Assembly: GCA_948794795.1 (NCBI GenBank)
Contig: CAQGLR010000003.1
Coordinates: 1 to 64,000 of the forward strand
From: an uncultured Lachnospiraceae bacterium
GTDB taxonomy: Bacteria; Bacillota; Clostridia; Lachnospirales; Lachnospiraceae
DNA length: 64,000 bases
Direction: 5' to 3'
This document shows, one piece after another, positions 10,301 through 18,439 of this stretch (position 1 is the first letter of the stretch; each line of letters opens with the position of its first letter). The notes under the pieces are model-generated. The model was given only the letters and a program-made list of their open reading frames with translations, did not search any database and was not told the origin of the DNA. A program made the translations under genes and the position numbers.

Positions 10301-10853
10301 TCTCAATCTTCTGGATTTCATGGGATGTACGGAAACCATCAAAGAAGTTAATGAAAGGAACCTTTCCCTCTAAAGCTGCAAGATGTGCAACAGGGCTTAA
10401 ATCCATAACTTCCTGCGGATTAGTTTCAGCAAGCATAGCAAAACCTGTCTGGCGGCATGCGTATACGTCACTGTGGTCTCCAAAGATATTTAATGAATGT
10501 GTTGATACTGTACGTGCTGATACATGGAATACACTAGGTAACTGCTCACCAGCTATCTTATACATATTAGGTATCATAAGAAGAAGACCCTGTGATGCTG
10601 TAAATGTAGTGGTAAGTGCACCTGCTGCAAGAGAACCATGTACAGTTCCTGCTGCACCTGCCTCAGATTCCATCTCTACTACCTTAACTGTGTTTCCAAA
10701 AATGTTCTTCTGTCCTGCTGCTGACCACATATCTACTGAATCAGCCATAGGGCTTGAAGGTGTGATTGGATAGATACCTGCAACTTCTGTGTAGGCATAT
10801 GCTACGTGTGCTGCTGCTGTATTTCCATCCATTGATTGTTTAGCTCTAGCCAT
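7302..10853 (-). CDS. nifJ: Pyruvate:ferredoxin (flavodoxin) oxidoreductase
   Basis: This homodimeric enzyme oxidatively decarboxylates pyruvate to acetyl-CoA and CO2 and reduces ferredoxin, the central fermentative step. The 1183-residue single-chain form is full length. It has the N-terminal pyruvate-binding domain (YPITPSSPMAD), the gamma domain (FWGLGGDGTVGANKNS at about 425), two 4Fe-4S clusters at about 695-765 (CVQCNNCAFVC, CMGCGECITVCP), and the C-terminal thiamine diphosphate domain with SGSCAGCAET, GGDGWAYDIGFGG and NTGGQASK. AAGGAGG precedes the start. It is flanked by a promoter and a terminator, so it is monocistronic. It supplies acetyl-CoA for the acetate kinase route. Confidence 0.98.
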   Translation of the reverse strand: MARAKQSMDGNTAAAHVAYAYTEVAGIYPITPSSPMADSVDMWSAAGQKNIFGNTVKVVEMESEAGAAGTVHGSLAAGALTTTFTASQGLLLMIPNMYKIAGEQLPSVFHVSARTVSTHSLNIFGDHSDVYACRQTGFAMLAETNPQEVMDLSPVAHLAALEGKVPFINFFDGFRTSHEIQKIEKWDYEDLKEMCPMDAVDEFRKHALNPEHPASRGSHENGDVFFQHREACNKAYDALPAVVEKYMDKVNQKLGTDYGLFNYYGAPDADRVIVAMGSICDVAEEVIDYLTAAGEKVGLIKVRLYRPWSSEAILKVLPKTAKKIAVLDRTKEPGSLGDPLFLDVAATLREAGLNDIVLTGGRYGLGSKDTPPSSVFAVYKELEKDAPKARFTIGIVDDVTNLSLPEVKPAPITSAPGTKECKFWGLGGDGTVGANKNSTKIIGDHTDKYIQAYFQYDSKKTGGVTISHLRFGDNPIKSPYYINQADFVACHNPSYVVNGFKMVQDVKPGGVFMINCQWSDEELETKLDAAAKKYIADNNIQLYTINAIDKAIEIGMGKRTNTILQSAFFKLADVMPIDEAVDYMKQAAKKSYSKKGDAVVEMNYKAIDAGVDAVHEVKVPDSWKNPAPDAPAKELSGRPEVVKMVKDLMEPISKMDGDSLPVSAFIDNPDGQFETGASAYEKRGTAVTVPTWDPEKCVQCNNCAFVCSHATIRPFLLTEDEVSAAPSNIKVADDKSKKTSYKFTMSVSPLDCMGCGECITVCPAEGAIKMVPQAEEADEQPVFDYLVANVGKKDSGFADTTPKGSQYNQPLLEFSGSCAGCAETSYARLVTQLFGEQMYISNATGCSSIWGNPAATSPYTVNKDSKKGPAWSNSLFEDNAEHGLGMHIGQKYLRDQAIESVKACAASDKASAELKAAADKFVETKDDTKANAPATEALIPELEKAAAAGCPDAKAALDKKDYLAKKSVWIFGGDGWAYDIGFGGLDHVLASGENVNVMVFDTEMYSNTGGQASKASNIGEVCQFAAAGKEIGKKSLAEIAMSYGYVYVAQIALGANPAQAVKVIAEAEAYNGPSLIIGYAPCELHGIAKGGMNHCQDEMKKAVKAGYWNLFSFNPALKAEGKNPFTLTSKEGDGSYQEFLNNEARYTRLIKPFPERADKLFKESEEAAKARYEHLQRLVELYK

Positions 10854-10889
10854 GTTAATAATTTCCTCCTTATTATATTTCTTCTTAGT

Positions 10890-10918
10890 ATTTTATCACT
10901 TAGTGTCTAAAAAGTAAA
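10890..10918 (-). promoter_or_regulatory. Probable PFOR promoter
   Basis: The minus strand reads TTTACT, 17 bases, TAAAAT, about 35 bp upstream of the start codon. The match is moderate with ideal spacing. Confidence 0.45.
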
Positions 10919-11008
10919 GAAAACTATATGCATTTTTACCATATTTAATTTAAAATCCTGGGAATAATAGTGTAAAATTATTAAAATTTTATAAATTGAT
11001 AAGTGACC

Positions 11009-11037
11009 TTGACTTTGTTAATAATATTGAATAGAAT
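11009..11037 (+). promoter_or_regulatory. Promoter of DAHP synthase gene
   Basis: TTGACT, 17 bases, TAGAAT. This would leave a leader of about 130 bases before the start codon. I saw no T-box or obvious attenuator in that leader. Confidence 0.65.
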
Positions 11038-11177
11038 AAATATTTGTTGTTATCCAGTTATATACAGGCTTTATCTTTATGCCGTACCGGAAACTCTGTT
11101 AATATAATAATACTTTTTTGGATAATTTCAAGTAGAAATATTAACCATATATAAAGACATACAGATTGGAGGAAACA

Positions 11178-12206
11178 ATGGGAATAAATTATATAACACG
11201 TGTAAAAACACCTGATGAACTTAAATCAGAATATTCTTTAAGAGAAGACTTAGCTGTATTAAAAGCTAAGAGAGATACAGAAATTGCAGATGTAATTACA
11301 GGCATATCCGATAAGTTCCTGGTTATTATAGGACCATGTTCAGCAGACAATGAAGACGCTGTATGTGACTATACCAGCAGGCTCGCCAAAGTACAGGAAA
11401 AAGTTTCAGACAAAATTATACTGGTACCAAGGATATATACCAATAAACCACGTACAACAGGCGAAGGCTATAAAGGTATTGTACACCAGCCTGACCCTGA
11501 AAAGGCTCCAGACCTGCTTGAAGGTATTATTGCTATGCGCAAAATGCATATCCGTTCAATAGAAGAAACACATCTTTTCGCTGCTGATGAAATGCTTTAT
11601 CCTGAAAACTGGCCTTATATATCAGATATACTTTCATATGTTGCAATAGGTGCACGTTCTGTTGAAAACCAGCAGCACAGGCTTGTTGTAAGCGGCCTTG
11701 ATATACCATGTGGAATGAAAAACCCTACAAGTGGCACATTAAGCATAATGCTTAACTCATGTATCGCTGCACAGTCAGGCCATACATTTATGTACCATGG
11801 ATGGGAAGTAAAAACTGACGGCAACCCCCTGGCACACACAATATTGCGTGGTGCTGTCAATAAGCACGGCCAGTCACTTCCTAATTACCATTATGAAGAC
11901 CTTATGCTTTTAAATGAAATGTACCATAAACTTAACCTGGCAAACCCAGCATGTATAATAGACGCAAACCATGCTAATTCCAATAAATGTTATTATGAAC
12001 AGCCACGTATAATCTACGAAGTTATTCATAGCCGTAATGTATCAAGTGATATAAAGAAACTTGTCAAAGGCGTTATGGTTGAAAGCTATATAGAACCAGG
12101 AAACCAGTCAATACATGAACACACATATGGCAAGTCAATTACAGATGCATGCCTTGGGTGGGATGAATCAGAAAAACTTATATACGAAATTGCAGAAAAA
12201 CTATAA
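11178..12206 (+). CDS. 3-deoxy-7-phosphoheptulonate synthase (DAHP synthase, class I)
   Basis: It condenses phosphoenolpyruvate and erythrose 4-phosphate, the first step of aromatic amino acid biosynthesis. Diagnostic segments are VIIGPCSADNEDAV, VPRIYTNKPRTTGEGYKG, GARSVENQQHR, GLDIPCGMKNPTSG, IIDANHANSNK and ESYIEPGNQS. This is the AroF/AroG/AroH type of about 342 residues, not the AroQ-fused form. I start it at the ATG after TTGGAGGAAACA. A TTG twelve bases upstream is part of the ribosome binding region. It is monocistronic and converges on rlmI with a shared terminator. Feedback specificity cannot be read from the sequence, so aroF, aroG and aroH are not distinguished. Confidence 0.95.
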   Translation: MGINYITRVKTPDELKSEYSLREDLAVLKAKRDTEIADVITGISDKFLVIIGPCSADNEDAVCDYTSRLAKVQEKVSDKIILVPRIYTNKPRTTGEGYKGIVHQPDPEKAPDLLEGIIAMRKMHIRSIEETHLFAADEMLYPENWPYISDILSYVAIGARSVENQQHRLVVSGLDIPCGMKNPTSGTLSIMLNSCIAAQSGHTFMYHGWEVKTDGNPLAHTILRGAVNKHGQSLPNYHYEDLMLLNEMYHKLNLANPACIIDANHANSNKCYYEQPRIIYEVIHSRNVSSDIKKLVKGVMVESYIEPGNQSIHEHTYGKSITDACLGWDESEKLIYEIAEKL

Positions 12207-12242
12207 TTTATACAAAACATCCACCTGGAAATGCCATAAAAT

Positions 12243-12278
12243 AAAAATACCCCCTGGAACTAATCCAGAGGTATTTTT
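12243..12278. terminator. Bidirectional terminator between DAHP synthase and rlmI
   Basis: AAAAATACCCC-CTGGA pairs with TCCAG-AGGTATTTTT around a short loop. A-rich and T-rich flanks allow it to work on both strands. It overlaps the stop codon of the converging rlmI gene. Confidence 0.8.
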
Positions 12279-13476
12279 ATGGCATACTGCACACCTGGAA
12301 TATATAAAACTTAAGGTAATAAGATTCCCCTGCTTCCCATAATATAGGATGGTCCGGAGCCTGGGTACGGAACTGTACCTGCCGGAGCACTTTATGTACA
12401 TTAGCAGCCGCCTGTCCTATTGTCTTTGTAAAAAGTTCATAATCCATAAAGTGCGAACATGAACAAGTCGCAAGAAATCCGCCATCCTTTAAAATCTTCA
12501 TTGCACGCAGGTTAATTTCACGGTAGCCCTTTACTGCATTTTTCACAGAATTCCTTGATTTTGTAAATGCTGGCGGGTCAAGTATTACAACATCAAACTT
12601 TTCTCCTGCTTCCTCTAATTCTGGAAGCCTGTCAAACACATCCGCACATTCAAACCTGGCAATTTCCTGCAGCCCGTTTAATTCTGCATTCCTTACCGCC
12701 TGTGCAATGCCACTTCCAGATGCATCAATTCCAAGTACACTTTTTGCTCCCGCCTGTGCTGCATTTAATGCAAATGAACCTGTATGTGTAAAACAGTCAA
12801 GCACTTTTGCATCTTTACAAAGTTTACGTATTGCTTTTCTATTATATTTCTGGTCAAGGAAAAAACCCGTCTTCTGCCCTTCCTTTACATCCACATAATA
12901 TTTTACACCGTTTTCTGTAATCTGGACTTCTGTATCAAACTCCCCGCCAATAAAACCTTTTACACGCTCCATCCCCTCCTGGAGACGTACCTTTGCATCA
13001 CTTCTTTCATATACCCCTCTTATATTAATGCCATCCCTTGCCAAAATTTCCTTTAATCCTTGCACTATTAAATCTTTATACCTGTCCATTCCGAGTGCAA
13101 GGGACTGCACAACCAGTACATCAGCAAATTTATCAATTACAATACCTGGCAGATAATCAGCCTCACCAAACACAATACGGCAGCTGTCCGTATCAACTGT
13201 TTTCTTACGGTATTCCCATGCATTTTCAAGACGTTTTATAAAAAATGCATTATCAATATCCTGTCCAATATCTCTTGTTAACATCCTTATCCTTATTTTG
13301 GATACCTGGTTTATAAAACCCCTGCCTAAAGGATACCCGTCAAAATCATGTACAATTACTATATCACCATTTTTAAAGCTTCCAGCAACTGATGCAATTT
13401 CATTATTATAAATCCACATTCCGCCCTTTTTTATAGTAATTCCTTTACCTTTTTTCAATGTTACAACTGCACCCAT
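12277..13476 (-). CDS. rlmI: Class I SAM-dependent rRNA methyltransferase, RlmI family
   Basis: This is a probable 23S rRNA 5-methylcytosine methyltransferase. The N-terminal PUA domain (residues about 1-80) begins VTLKKGKGITIKKGG with PLGRGFINQVSKIRIRML. A central EEHMT-like segment (ADYLPGIVIDKF) precedes the Rossmann methyltransferase domain at about 190-390, with VLDCFTHTGSFALNAA (SAM binding) and VVILDPPAFTKS. The length of 399 matches RlmI and its relatives. The ATG is preceded by a GGAGGAGTAG-type site. Exact target specificity within the RlmI/RlmK group is inferred from family membership. It converges on the DAHP synthase gene. Confidence 0.9.
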   Translation of the reverse strand: MGAVVTLKKGKGITIKKGGMWIYNNEIASVAGSFKNGDIVIVHDFDGYPLGRGFINQVSKIRIRMLTRDIGQDIDNAFFIKRLENAWEYRKKTVDTDSCRIVFGEADYLPGIVIDKFADVLVVQSLALGMDRYKDLIVQGLKEILARDGINIRGVYERSDAKVRLQEGMERVKGFIGGEFDTEVQITENGVKYYVDVKEGQKTGFFLDQKYNRKAIRKLCKDAKVLDCFTHTGSFALNAAQAGAKSVLGIDASGSGIAQAVRNAELNGLQEIARFECADVFDRLPELEEAGEKFDVVILDPPAFTKSRNSVKNAVKGYREINLRAMKILKDGGFLATCSCSHFMDYELFTKTIGQAAANVHKVLRQVQFRTQAPDHPILWEAGESYYLKFYIFQVCSMP

Positions 13477-13533
13477 AAGCTACTCCTCCATCAATATATA
13501 TCCATAAATTTGTGCCAGTTTACGTAATAAGTA

Positions 13534-15291
13534 TTATGGCAGTTTATACTTTTTGCGGTATTCTTTATACTCCCTGTTAAACCTTATTGCGTCATTTTCC
13601 TTAAGGTTATCTATATATTCATGTGTTTCAAGAGTATCCACCTTAGTCTGTATAAGACAGGCAGCAATATTAGAACAATGGTCTGCAACCCTCTCATAAT
13701 TAGTAGTCAGGTCAGATAAAATAAACCCAAGGCCTATTGTACACTTTCCTTTCCTAAGGCGTTTAACATGCTTTTTCTTTACTTCATCATTTAAATTGTC
13801 AATTACCTCTTCTAATGGCTCTACATGTGTGGCAAGTTCTGCATCATCCCTGGCAAATACATTATAAGTCATTGTTACAATTTCGCGCAGTGCCGCTTCA
13901 TATACATCAAGTTCTGCCCTTGCCTTATCTGAAAAATGCTCCTCTTTTTTGCTTACTTCCTTTGCTGTTTCCATAATATTTACAGCATGGTCTGAAATTC
14001 TTTCAAAATCACCAATGCAATGCAAAATCATAGTTACCACCTGGGAATCATTTTGTGCAAGCTCTGCGTTATTAATCTTCATAAGGTATGTCCCAAGTTC
14101 ATCTTCATATCTGTCAACAAGGTTTTCCAGCTCAATTACTTTCTCTGCATCTGCTTCATCATATTTATGGCATAAATTTATAGCTTTAAAAAGTGCCTCC
14201 TGTGATGCCCCTGCCATCTGCACTGCTGTTTTTTTGGCCTGTGCAACTGCAAATGCTGGCTGTTCAAGGAAACGCTCATCTAACAGCGCAAGTACATTTT
14301 CTTCTGCCTGGATATCATCATCACGTATTGTAAGCATAGCAAGGTTTACAAGCAGTTTCCTGAATGGAAGCAGGCACAAAGTAGCCGCAATATTAAATAT
14401 TGAATGTACAACTGCAATCCCTGCTGCGCTTGCAGCATCATCAAGAAAATTAAAATTAATAAATACATTTAATAAATAAAATACTGCCATAAATATAATA
14501 GTGCCAATCAAGTTAAAGTAAAAATGCACAAGTGCTGCCCTTTTTGCATTTTTACTTGCACCAATTCCAGAAATAAGTGCAGTCACACATGTACCTATAT
14601 TTTGTCCCATAATAATAGGAATAGCAGAAGCATAGCTTACTGAACCTGTAAGGCACAATGCCTGTAATATACCTACTGATGCAGAAGAACTCTGTATAAC
14701 CGCAGTAAGCAGTGCACCTACAATCACACCAAGCACTGGATTTTTAAACATAATAAAAATATTAGTAAAACCTGGCATGTCAGCAAGTGGCTTAAGTGCA
14801 TTACTCATAGTATCCATGCCTGTCATCAGTATTGCAAAACCTGCAAGTATAGTTCCTACATCCTTTTTCTTTGTACTTTTAGCAAAAAGCATAAGGCTGA
14901 CACCAACAATAGCGAAAATTGGCGCAAATGATGATGGTTTTAACATCTTCATAAACACATTGTCACTTTCAATACCTGCAAGGCTCAGAATCCATGAAGT
15001 TATAGTAGTACCTATATTAGCACCCATAATAATGCCAACAGCCTGGTTCAGCTTCATAATCCCTGAATTAACAAACCCCACAACCATTACAGTTGTAGCA
15101 GAAGAAGACTGTATAACAGCTGTAACTACAGCACCAAGCAATACTGCAAGAGATGTTTTGGATGTAAACTTCTCAAGTATCTCTTCAAGTTTCCCTCCTG
15201 ATGTCTTAGCCAGCCCATCTCCCATTATGTGCATACCATAAAGGAATAATGCAAGCCCTCCTATCATTGTCAATAAACCAAATACGTCCAT
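13534..15291 (-). CDS. Na/Pi cotransporter family protein with PhoU-like C-terminus
   Basis: This integral membrane protein probably imports phosphate with sodium (NptA/YjbB-type). Two inverted transport repeats each carry the QSSSA signature, TAVIQSSSATTVMVVGF near residue 60 and TAVIQSSSASVGILQ near 200, with GANIGTTITSW and GQNIGTCVTALIS. After about eight membrane spans (residues 1-320) a cytoplasmic helical PhoU-like region at about 345-560 contains CIGDFERISDHAVNIMET and NYERVADHCSNIA. The length of 585 is typical. GGAAAGGA lies upstream of the start. It appears to stand alone. Confidence 0.92.
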   Translation of the reverse strand: MDVFGLLTMIGGLALFLYGMHIMGDGLAKTSGGKLEEILEKFTSKTSLAVLLGAVVTAVIQSSSATTVMVVGFVNSGIMKLNQAVGIIMGANIGTTITSWILSLAGIESDNVFMKMLKPSSFAPIFAIVGVSLMLFAKSTKKKDVGTILAGFAILMTGMDTMSNALKPLADMPGFTNIFIMFKNPVLGVIVGALLTAVIQSSSASVGILQALCLTGSVSYASAIPIIMGQNIGTCVTALISGIGASKNAKRAALVHFYFNLIGTIIFMAVFYLLNVFINFNFLDDAASAAGIAVVHSIFNIAATLCLLPFRKLLVNLAMLTIRDDDIQAEENVLALLDERFLEQPAFAVAQAKKTAVQMAGASQEALFKAINLCHKYDEADAEKVIELENLVDRYEDELGTYLMKINNAELAQNDSQVVTMILHCIGDFERISDHAVNIMETAKEVSKKEEHFSDKARAELDVYEAALREIVTMTYNVFARDDAELATHVEPLEEVIDNLNDEVKKKHVKRLRKGKCTIGLGFILSDLTTNYERVADHCSNIAACLIQTKVDTLETHEYIDNLKENDAIRFNREYKEYRKKYKLP

Positions 15292-15411
15292 TATTAATTC
15301 CTTTCCATTCTACAGGCAAAGCCTTAAGAACTGTAAACAAATTATACATGTAGATTATTTTAACATTTTATCACTATTAATGGCAAGATATTTATTCCCA
15401 AAATTTAACAT

Positions 15412-17136
15412 CTATACATTGCTGAACTTGCTGCACTGCTGCTCCATATCATTAACAACATGCATACTGTCTGAAATATCATTATTTATATTCTGCATCT
15501 CCTCCGCAAGCACTGATGTTTCATTAGCAGCATTCTCAATTCCTTTGGCACTGTCCTCTATCACAACAGAAATATTACTTACAGCCTGTGTAAGTTTATC
15601 AATAACTGTTTTTAAATTATCTGTCTTGTCTGCAAATATCTTCATCTCACTATTTACATAGACTGCATCATCATTATACTTGCTTCCTGACTCTACGAAA
15701 TTGTCATAATCAGGCATAATATTTTCATCAATATAATTTACAATCCTGTTTGAATTTGTACTAAGTTCGTTTACTGCTGCTATAACAGTTTCATTTATAG
15801 TTTGTATATTATTAGCCGTATTCCTGCTGCTGTCCGCAAGCTGCCTTATCTCATCTGCAACAACTGCAAATCCCTTACCTGCCTCACCTGCACGTGCTGC
15901 CTCTATAGATGCATTAAGTGCAAGAAGGTTAGTCTGGCTTGAAATTGACAGTATTTCATCAGTAAGGTTTTTAACCTGTTCAACACTCTTACTATGTTCT
16001 ATTGCTGTCTTAAGGCTGTCTATTATCTCACCAACCATTGTTTCTGTAGTCTTCTGGCTTTCCACAGCTCCCTTGCCAAGCTGTCCTGCACGTGCCTGCA
16101 TTTCGCCAGAATAGTCAAGTACATTAGCACTTTCCTGCATAAATGCCTCAATACTTTCATCAACATCCTGTATATTCCTGTCTATACCACTTATAGTAGC
16201 CGCCACTTCTTCCATAGACGCTGAAAGCTGCTGCATTGCTGCTGACACATCACATGAACTGCTATTGACACTGCTTACACTTGCAGTAACCCCGTCAAAA
16301 GCAGATTTAAGCTTACCAGAACTATCTGTCATCCTGGATATAACACTTTGTAATACATCCATAAACTTATTTATACCCTCAACAAGCTTTCCAGCTTCGT
16401 CCCTTGTTTCTACAGGAATACGTACTGATAAATCTGCATTGTCACTTTCAAGTCCCGCAATTATTTCATGCAGTTTCCTTGTCGCTCTTGAAACAGGCCT
16501 TATAATTGTCAGTATACATGACAATAGCGAAATAACACTGAAAAACCCTGCAACAACAATCATTAAAATATTAAGTTTTATATTTGCATTAAAAATATCA
16601 TTCTGTTCCTTATTGGAACCCTGTATATTCTGCTGTCTGAACCCAAGCAGGTTTGCTATATTATCCTCTGCCTTATTTACTACTTCTGCAAGGTCACTGT
16701 TTGCAAGTTCTATCGCAGAACCTATATCCCTTTTTACTGTAATACATTCCATTACAGAAACATAAACACTGCTTAATAAATCATAATTCTCTTTAAACTG
16801 GACATACTCTTTCCTTTCTTTTTCAGTTGAAACCAAAGTCTCATATGAGTTTACTGCTTCATCCACCTTACTGGTTATATCTTCAATTCTTTCTACAACC
16901 TTGACTTTTGCTTCATCGTTACCAGTCACAAAATATGTATACAAAAGCTTCTGCATTTCCTGGAATTCTTTGGACAATGTATCAAGCTTATGTATAGCAT
17001 CAATATTTTGCTGCGCCCTGGTGGTACTTTCATCTTTCAATTTTGAAGTAGAAGCAATTCCCCATGCAGAATGAGCAATACATATTATAGCAAGCACTAT
17101 AACTGGAACTAAAATTTTGGTTCTTAAAGTATTCAT
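15412..17136 (-). CDS. Methyl-accepting chemotaxis protein
   Basis: This transmembrane chemoreceptor signals to CheA/CheW. Membrane span 1 is at about residues 6-25 (ILVPVIVLAIICIAHSA). A four-helix-bundle-like periplasmic-type sensor domain follows (about 28-185), then span 2 (NILMIVVAGFFSVISLLSCI), a HAMP domain (about 215-270), and the cytoplasmic coiled-coil with the hairpin tip ISSQTNLLALNASIEAARAG followed by GKGFAVVADEIRQLADSS. The start at MNTLRTKI follows GAGGTGG. An ATG six codons upstream overlaps that site. The ligand is unknown. No other chemotaxis or flagellar genes are in the window. A 14-bp inverted repeat lies about 50 bp upstream. Confidence 0.95.
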   Translation of the reverse strand: MNTLRTKILVPVIVLAIICIAHSAWGIASTSKLKDESTTRAQQNIDAIHKLDTLSKEFQEMQKLLYTYFVTGNDEAKVKVVERIEDITSKVDEAVNSYETLVSTEKERKEYVQFKENYDLLSSVYVSVMECITVKRDIGSAIELANSDLAEVVNKAEDNIANLLGFRQQNIQGSNKEQNDIFNANIKLNILMIVVAGFFSVISLLSCILTIIRPVSRATRKLHEIIAGLESDNADLSVRIPVETRDEAGKLVEGINKFMDVLQSVISRMTDSSGKLKSAFDGVTASVSSVNSSSCDVSAAMQQLSASMEEVAATISGIDRNIQDVDESIEAFMQESANVLDYSGEMQARAGQLGKGAVESQKTTETMVGEIIDSLKTAIEHSKSVEQVKNLTDEILSISSQTNLLALNASIEAARAGEAGKGFAVVADEIRQLADSSRNTANNIQTINETVIAAVNELSTNSNRIVNYIDENIMPDYDNFVESGSKYNDDAVYVNSEMKIFADKTDNLKTVIDKLTQAVSNISVVIEDSAKGIENAANETSVLAEEMQNINNDISDSMHVVNDMEQQCSKFSNV

Positions 17137-17185
17137 AATCCACCTCATTTCCATGCCGGGCCAGATATATTATGTAAATAATATA

Positions 17186-17230
17186 ATAGATACAATATTT
17201 ATACATATAAGTGCTTAATATTGTATCTAT
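17186..17230. repeat. Perfect 14-bp inverted repeat upstream of chemoreceptor
   Basis: The arms ATAGATACAATATT (17186-17199) and its exact complement (17217-17230) are separated by 17 bases. It lies between the Ldh stop and the chemoreceptor start, and both genes are on the minus strand. There is no T-run, so it may be an operator rather than a terminator. Confidence 0.6.
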
Positions 17231-17320
17231 ATATTATCTGCTGGCAGCATTTTTAATATTTAATATTTTAATTATATACTTTTTGTGGCCAATAGTCCAT
17301 CTATATTTATAACGCTTTTT

Positions 17321-18268
17321 CTATTTATCAAGATTTATACTATTTATTACGTTATCCAGTGCTTTAACTGATTTCTTTAAGAGTTCTGCTTCCTGTCCAT
17401 CAAGGTCAATACATACTACCTGCTCAACACCATCACTTCCAACAACTGACGGCATACCTATACATACACCATCTGCTTCATAATAATGGTGCTGCATACT
17501 GCTTACAGTAAGTATGCTTTTTTCATTATTTACTATACTTTCACATATTCTTCTTACTGCCATCGCTATCCCATAATAAGTTGCACCCTTGCGGTCTATT
17601 ATTTCATAGGCACTGTTCTTTACCATATCAGACAGCTTGCTTCTGTTTTCACTATGTGTTTCATACCCACGCATTTCACAAAACTGGTTCACTGGTATAC
17701 CACTTACATTGACACCACTCCATGCAGTAACTTCACTGTCCCCATGTTCCCCTATAATAAATGCATGGACACTTCTTGGGTCAACTGAAAGGTGTTCCCC
17801 TATAACATACTTAAGCCTTCCTGAATCAAGCACTGTACCACTTCCAAGAACATGGTTCTCCTTAAATCCTGAAAGCTTAAGAGTAACCCATGTAAGTATA
17901 TCTACAGGATTACTTACTACTAAAAGTATTGCATCATCAACATGTTCTGTTATGCCTGGTATCATTTGTTTAAAAATCCCCACATTTTTATTTACAAGGT
18001 CAAGCCTTGTTTCTCCTGGTTTCTGCCCTGCACCTGCTGTAATAATTATTACTCCTGCATCCTTAAGGCTGCTATAATCCCCCGCATATATTTTAACTGG
18101 GCGTGCAAAAGGAATACCATGGTTCAGATCCATAGCCTCCCCTTCCGCTTTATCCTTGTCAATATCCACAAGTACAATTTCACGGAATAGTGGATTCTGC
18201 ATAAGCGTATATGCAATAGTAGCCCCTACAAGGCCACAGCCTATTATGCCTGCTTTTGATAAATTCAT
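17321..18268 (-). CDS. ldh: L-lactate dehydrogenase
   Basis: It reduces pyruvate to L-lactate with NADH. The Rossmann fold begins KAGIIGCGLVGATIAYTL. The substrate loop and contact residues are in AGAGQKPGETRLDLV, NPVDILTWV and GSGTVLDSGRLKYVI, and the catalytic His is in IGEHGDSEV. The length of 316 is standard. The start is the ATG after GAGGTGC. An ATG 12 bases upstream overlaps the ribosome binding site. It gives the cell an alternative to acetate formation from pyruvate. Fructose 1,6-bisphosphate activation is common in this family but cannot be judged here. Confidence 0.95.
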   Translation of the reverse strand: MNLSKAGIIGCGLVGATIAYTLMQNPLFREIVLVDIDKDKAEGEAMDLNHGIPFARPVKIYAGDYSSLKDAGVIIITAGAGQKPGETRLDLVNKNVGIFKQMIPGITEHVDDAILLVVSNPVDILTWVTLKLSGFKENHVLGSGTVLDSGRLKYVIGEHLSVDPRSVHAFIIGEHGDSEVTAWSGVNVSGIPVNQFCEMRGYETHSENRSKLSDMVKNSAYEIIDRKGATYYGIAMAVRRICESIVNNEKSILTVSSMQHHYYEADGVCIGMPSVVGSDGVEQVVCIDLDGQEAELLKKSVKALDNVINSINLDK

Positions 18269-18372
18269 ACTGCACCTCATTTCTATATTTAACCAATAAA
18301 ATTACGTATACAATACATGTATGCCAGTCTTAGTATGCCTTGTTTTTATTAATTAATACATTTGAAATGCAA

Positions 18373-18397
18373 AAAGGGAACACATATTGTTCCCTTT
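18373..18397 (-). terminator. Terminator of metY gene
   Basis: AAAGGGAACA and TGTTCCCTTT are separated by 5 bases. On the minus strand the stem is followed by a T-run (TTTTTGC), 40-60 bp after the metY stop. Confidence 0.8.
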
Positions 18398-18439
18398 ATC
18401 TGGAATTAATTATATAAATATTATAATATCTGCACTATT

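Noticed and set aside
11038..11165. T-box or attenuator in the DAHP synthase leader
   Set aside because: The leader lacks a recognisable T-box sequence (TGGNACCGCG-like) and a terminator hairpin with T-run.
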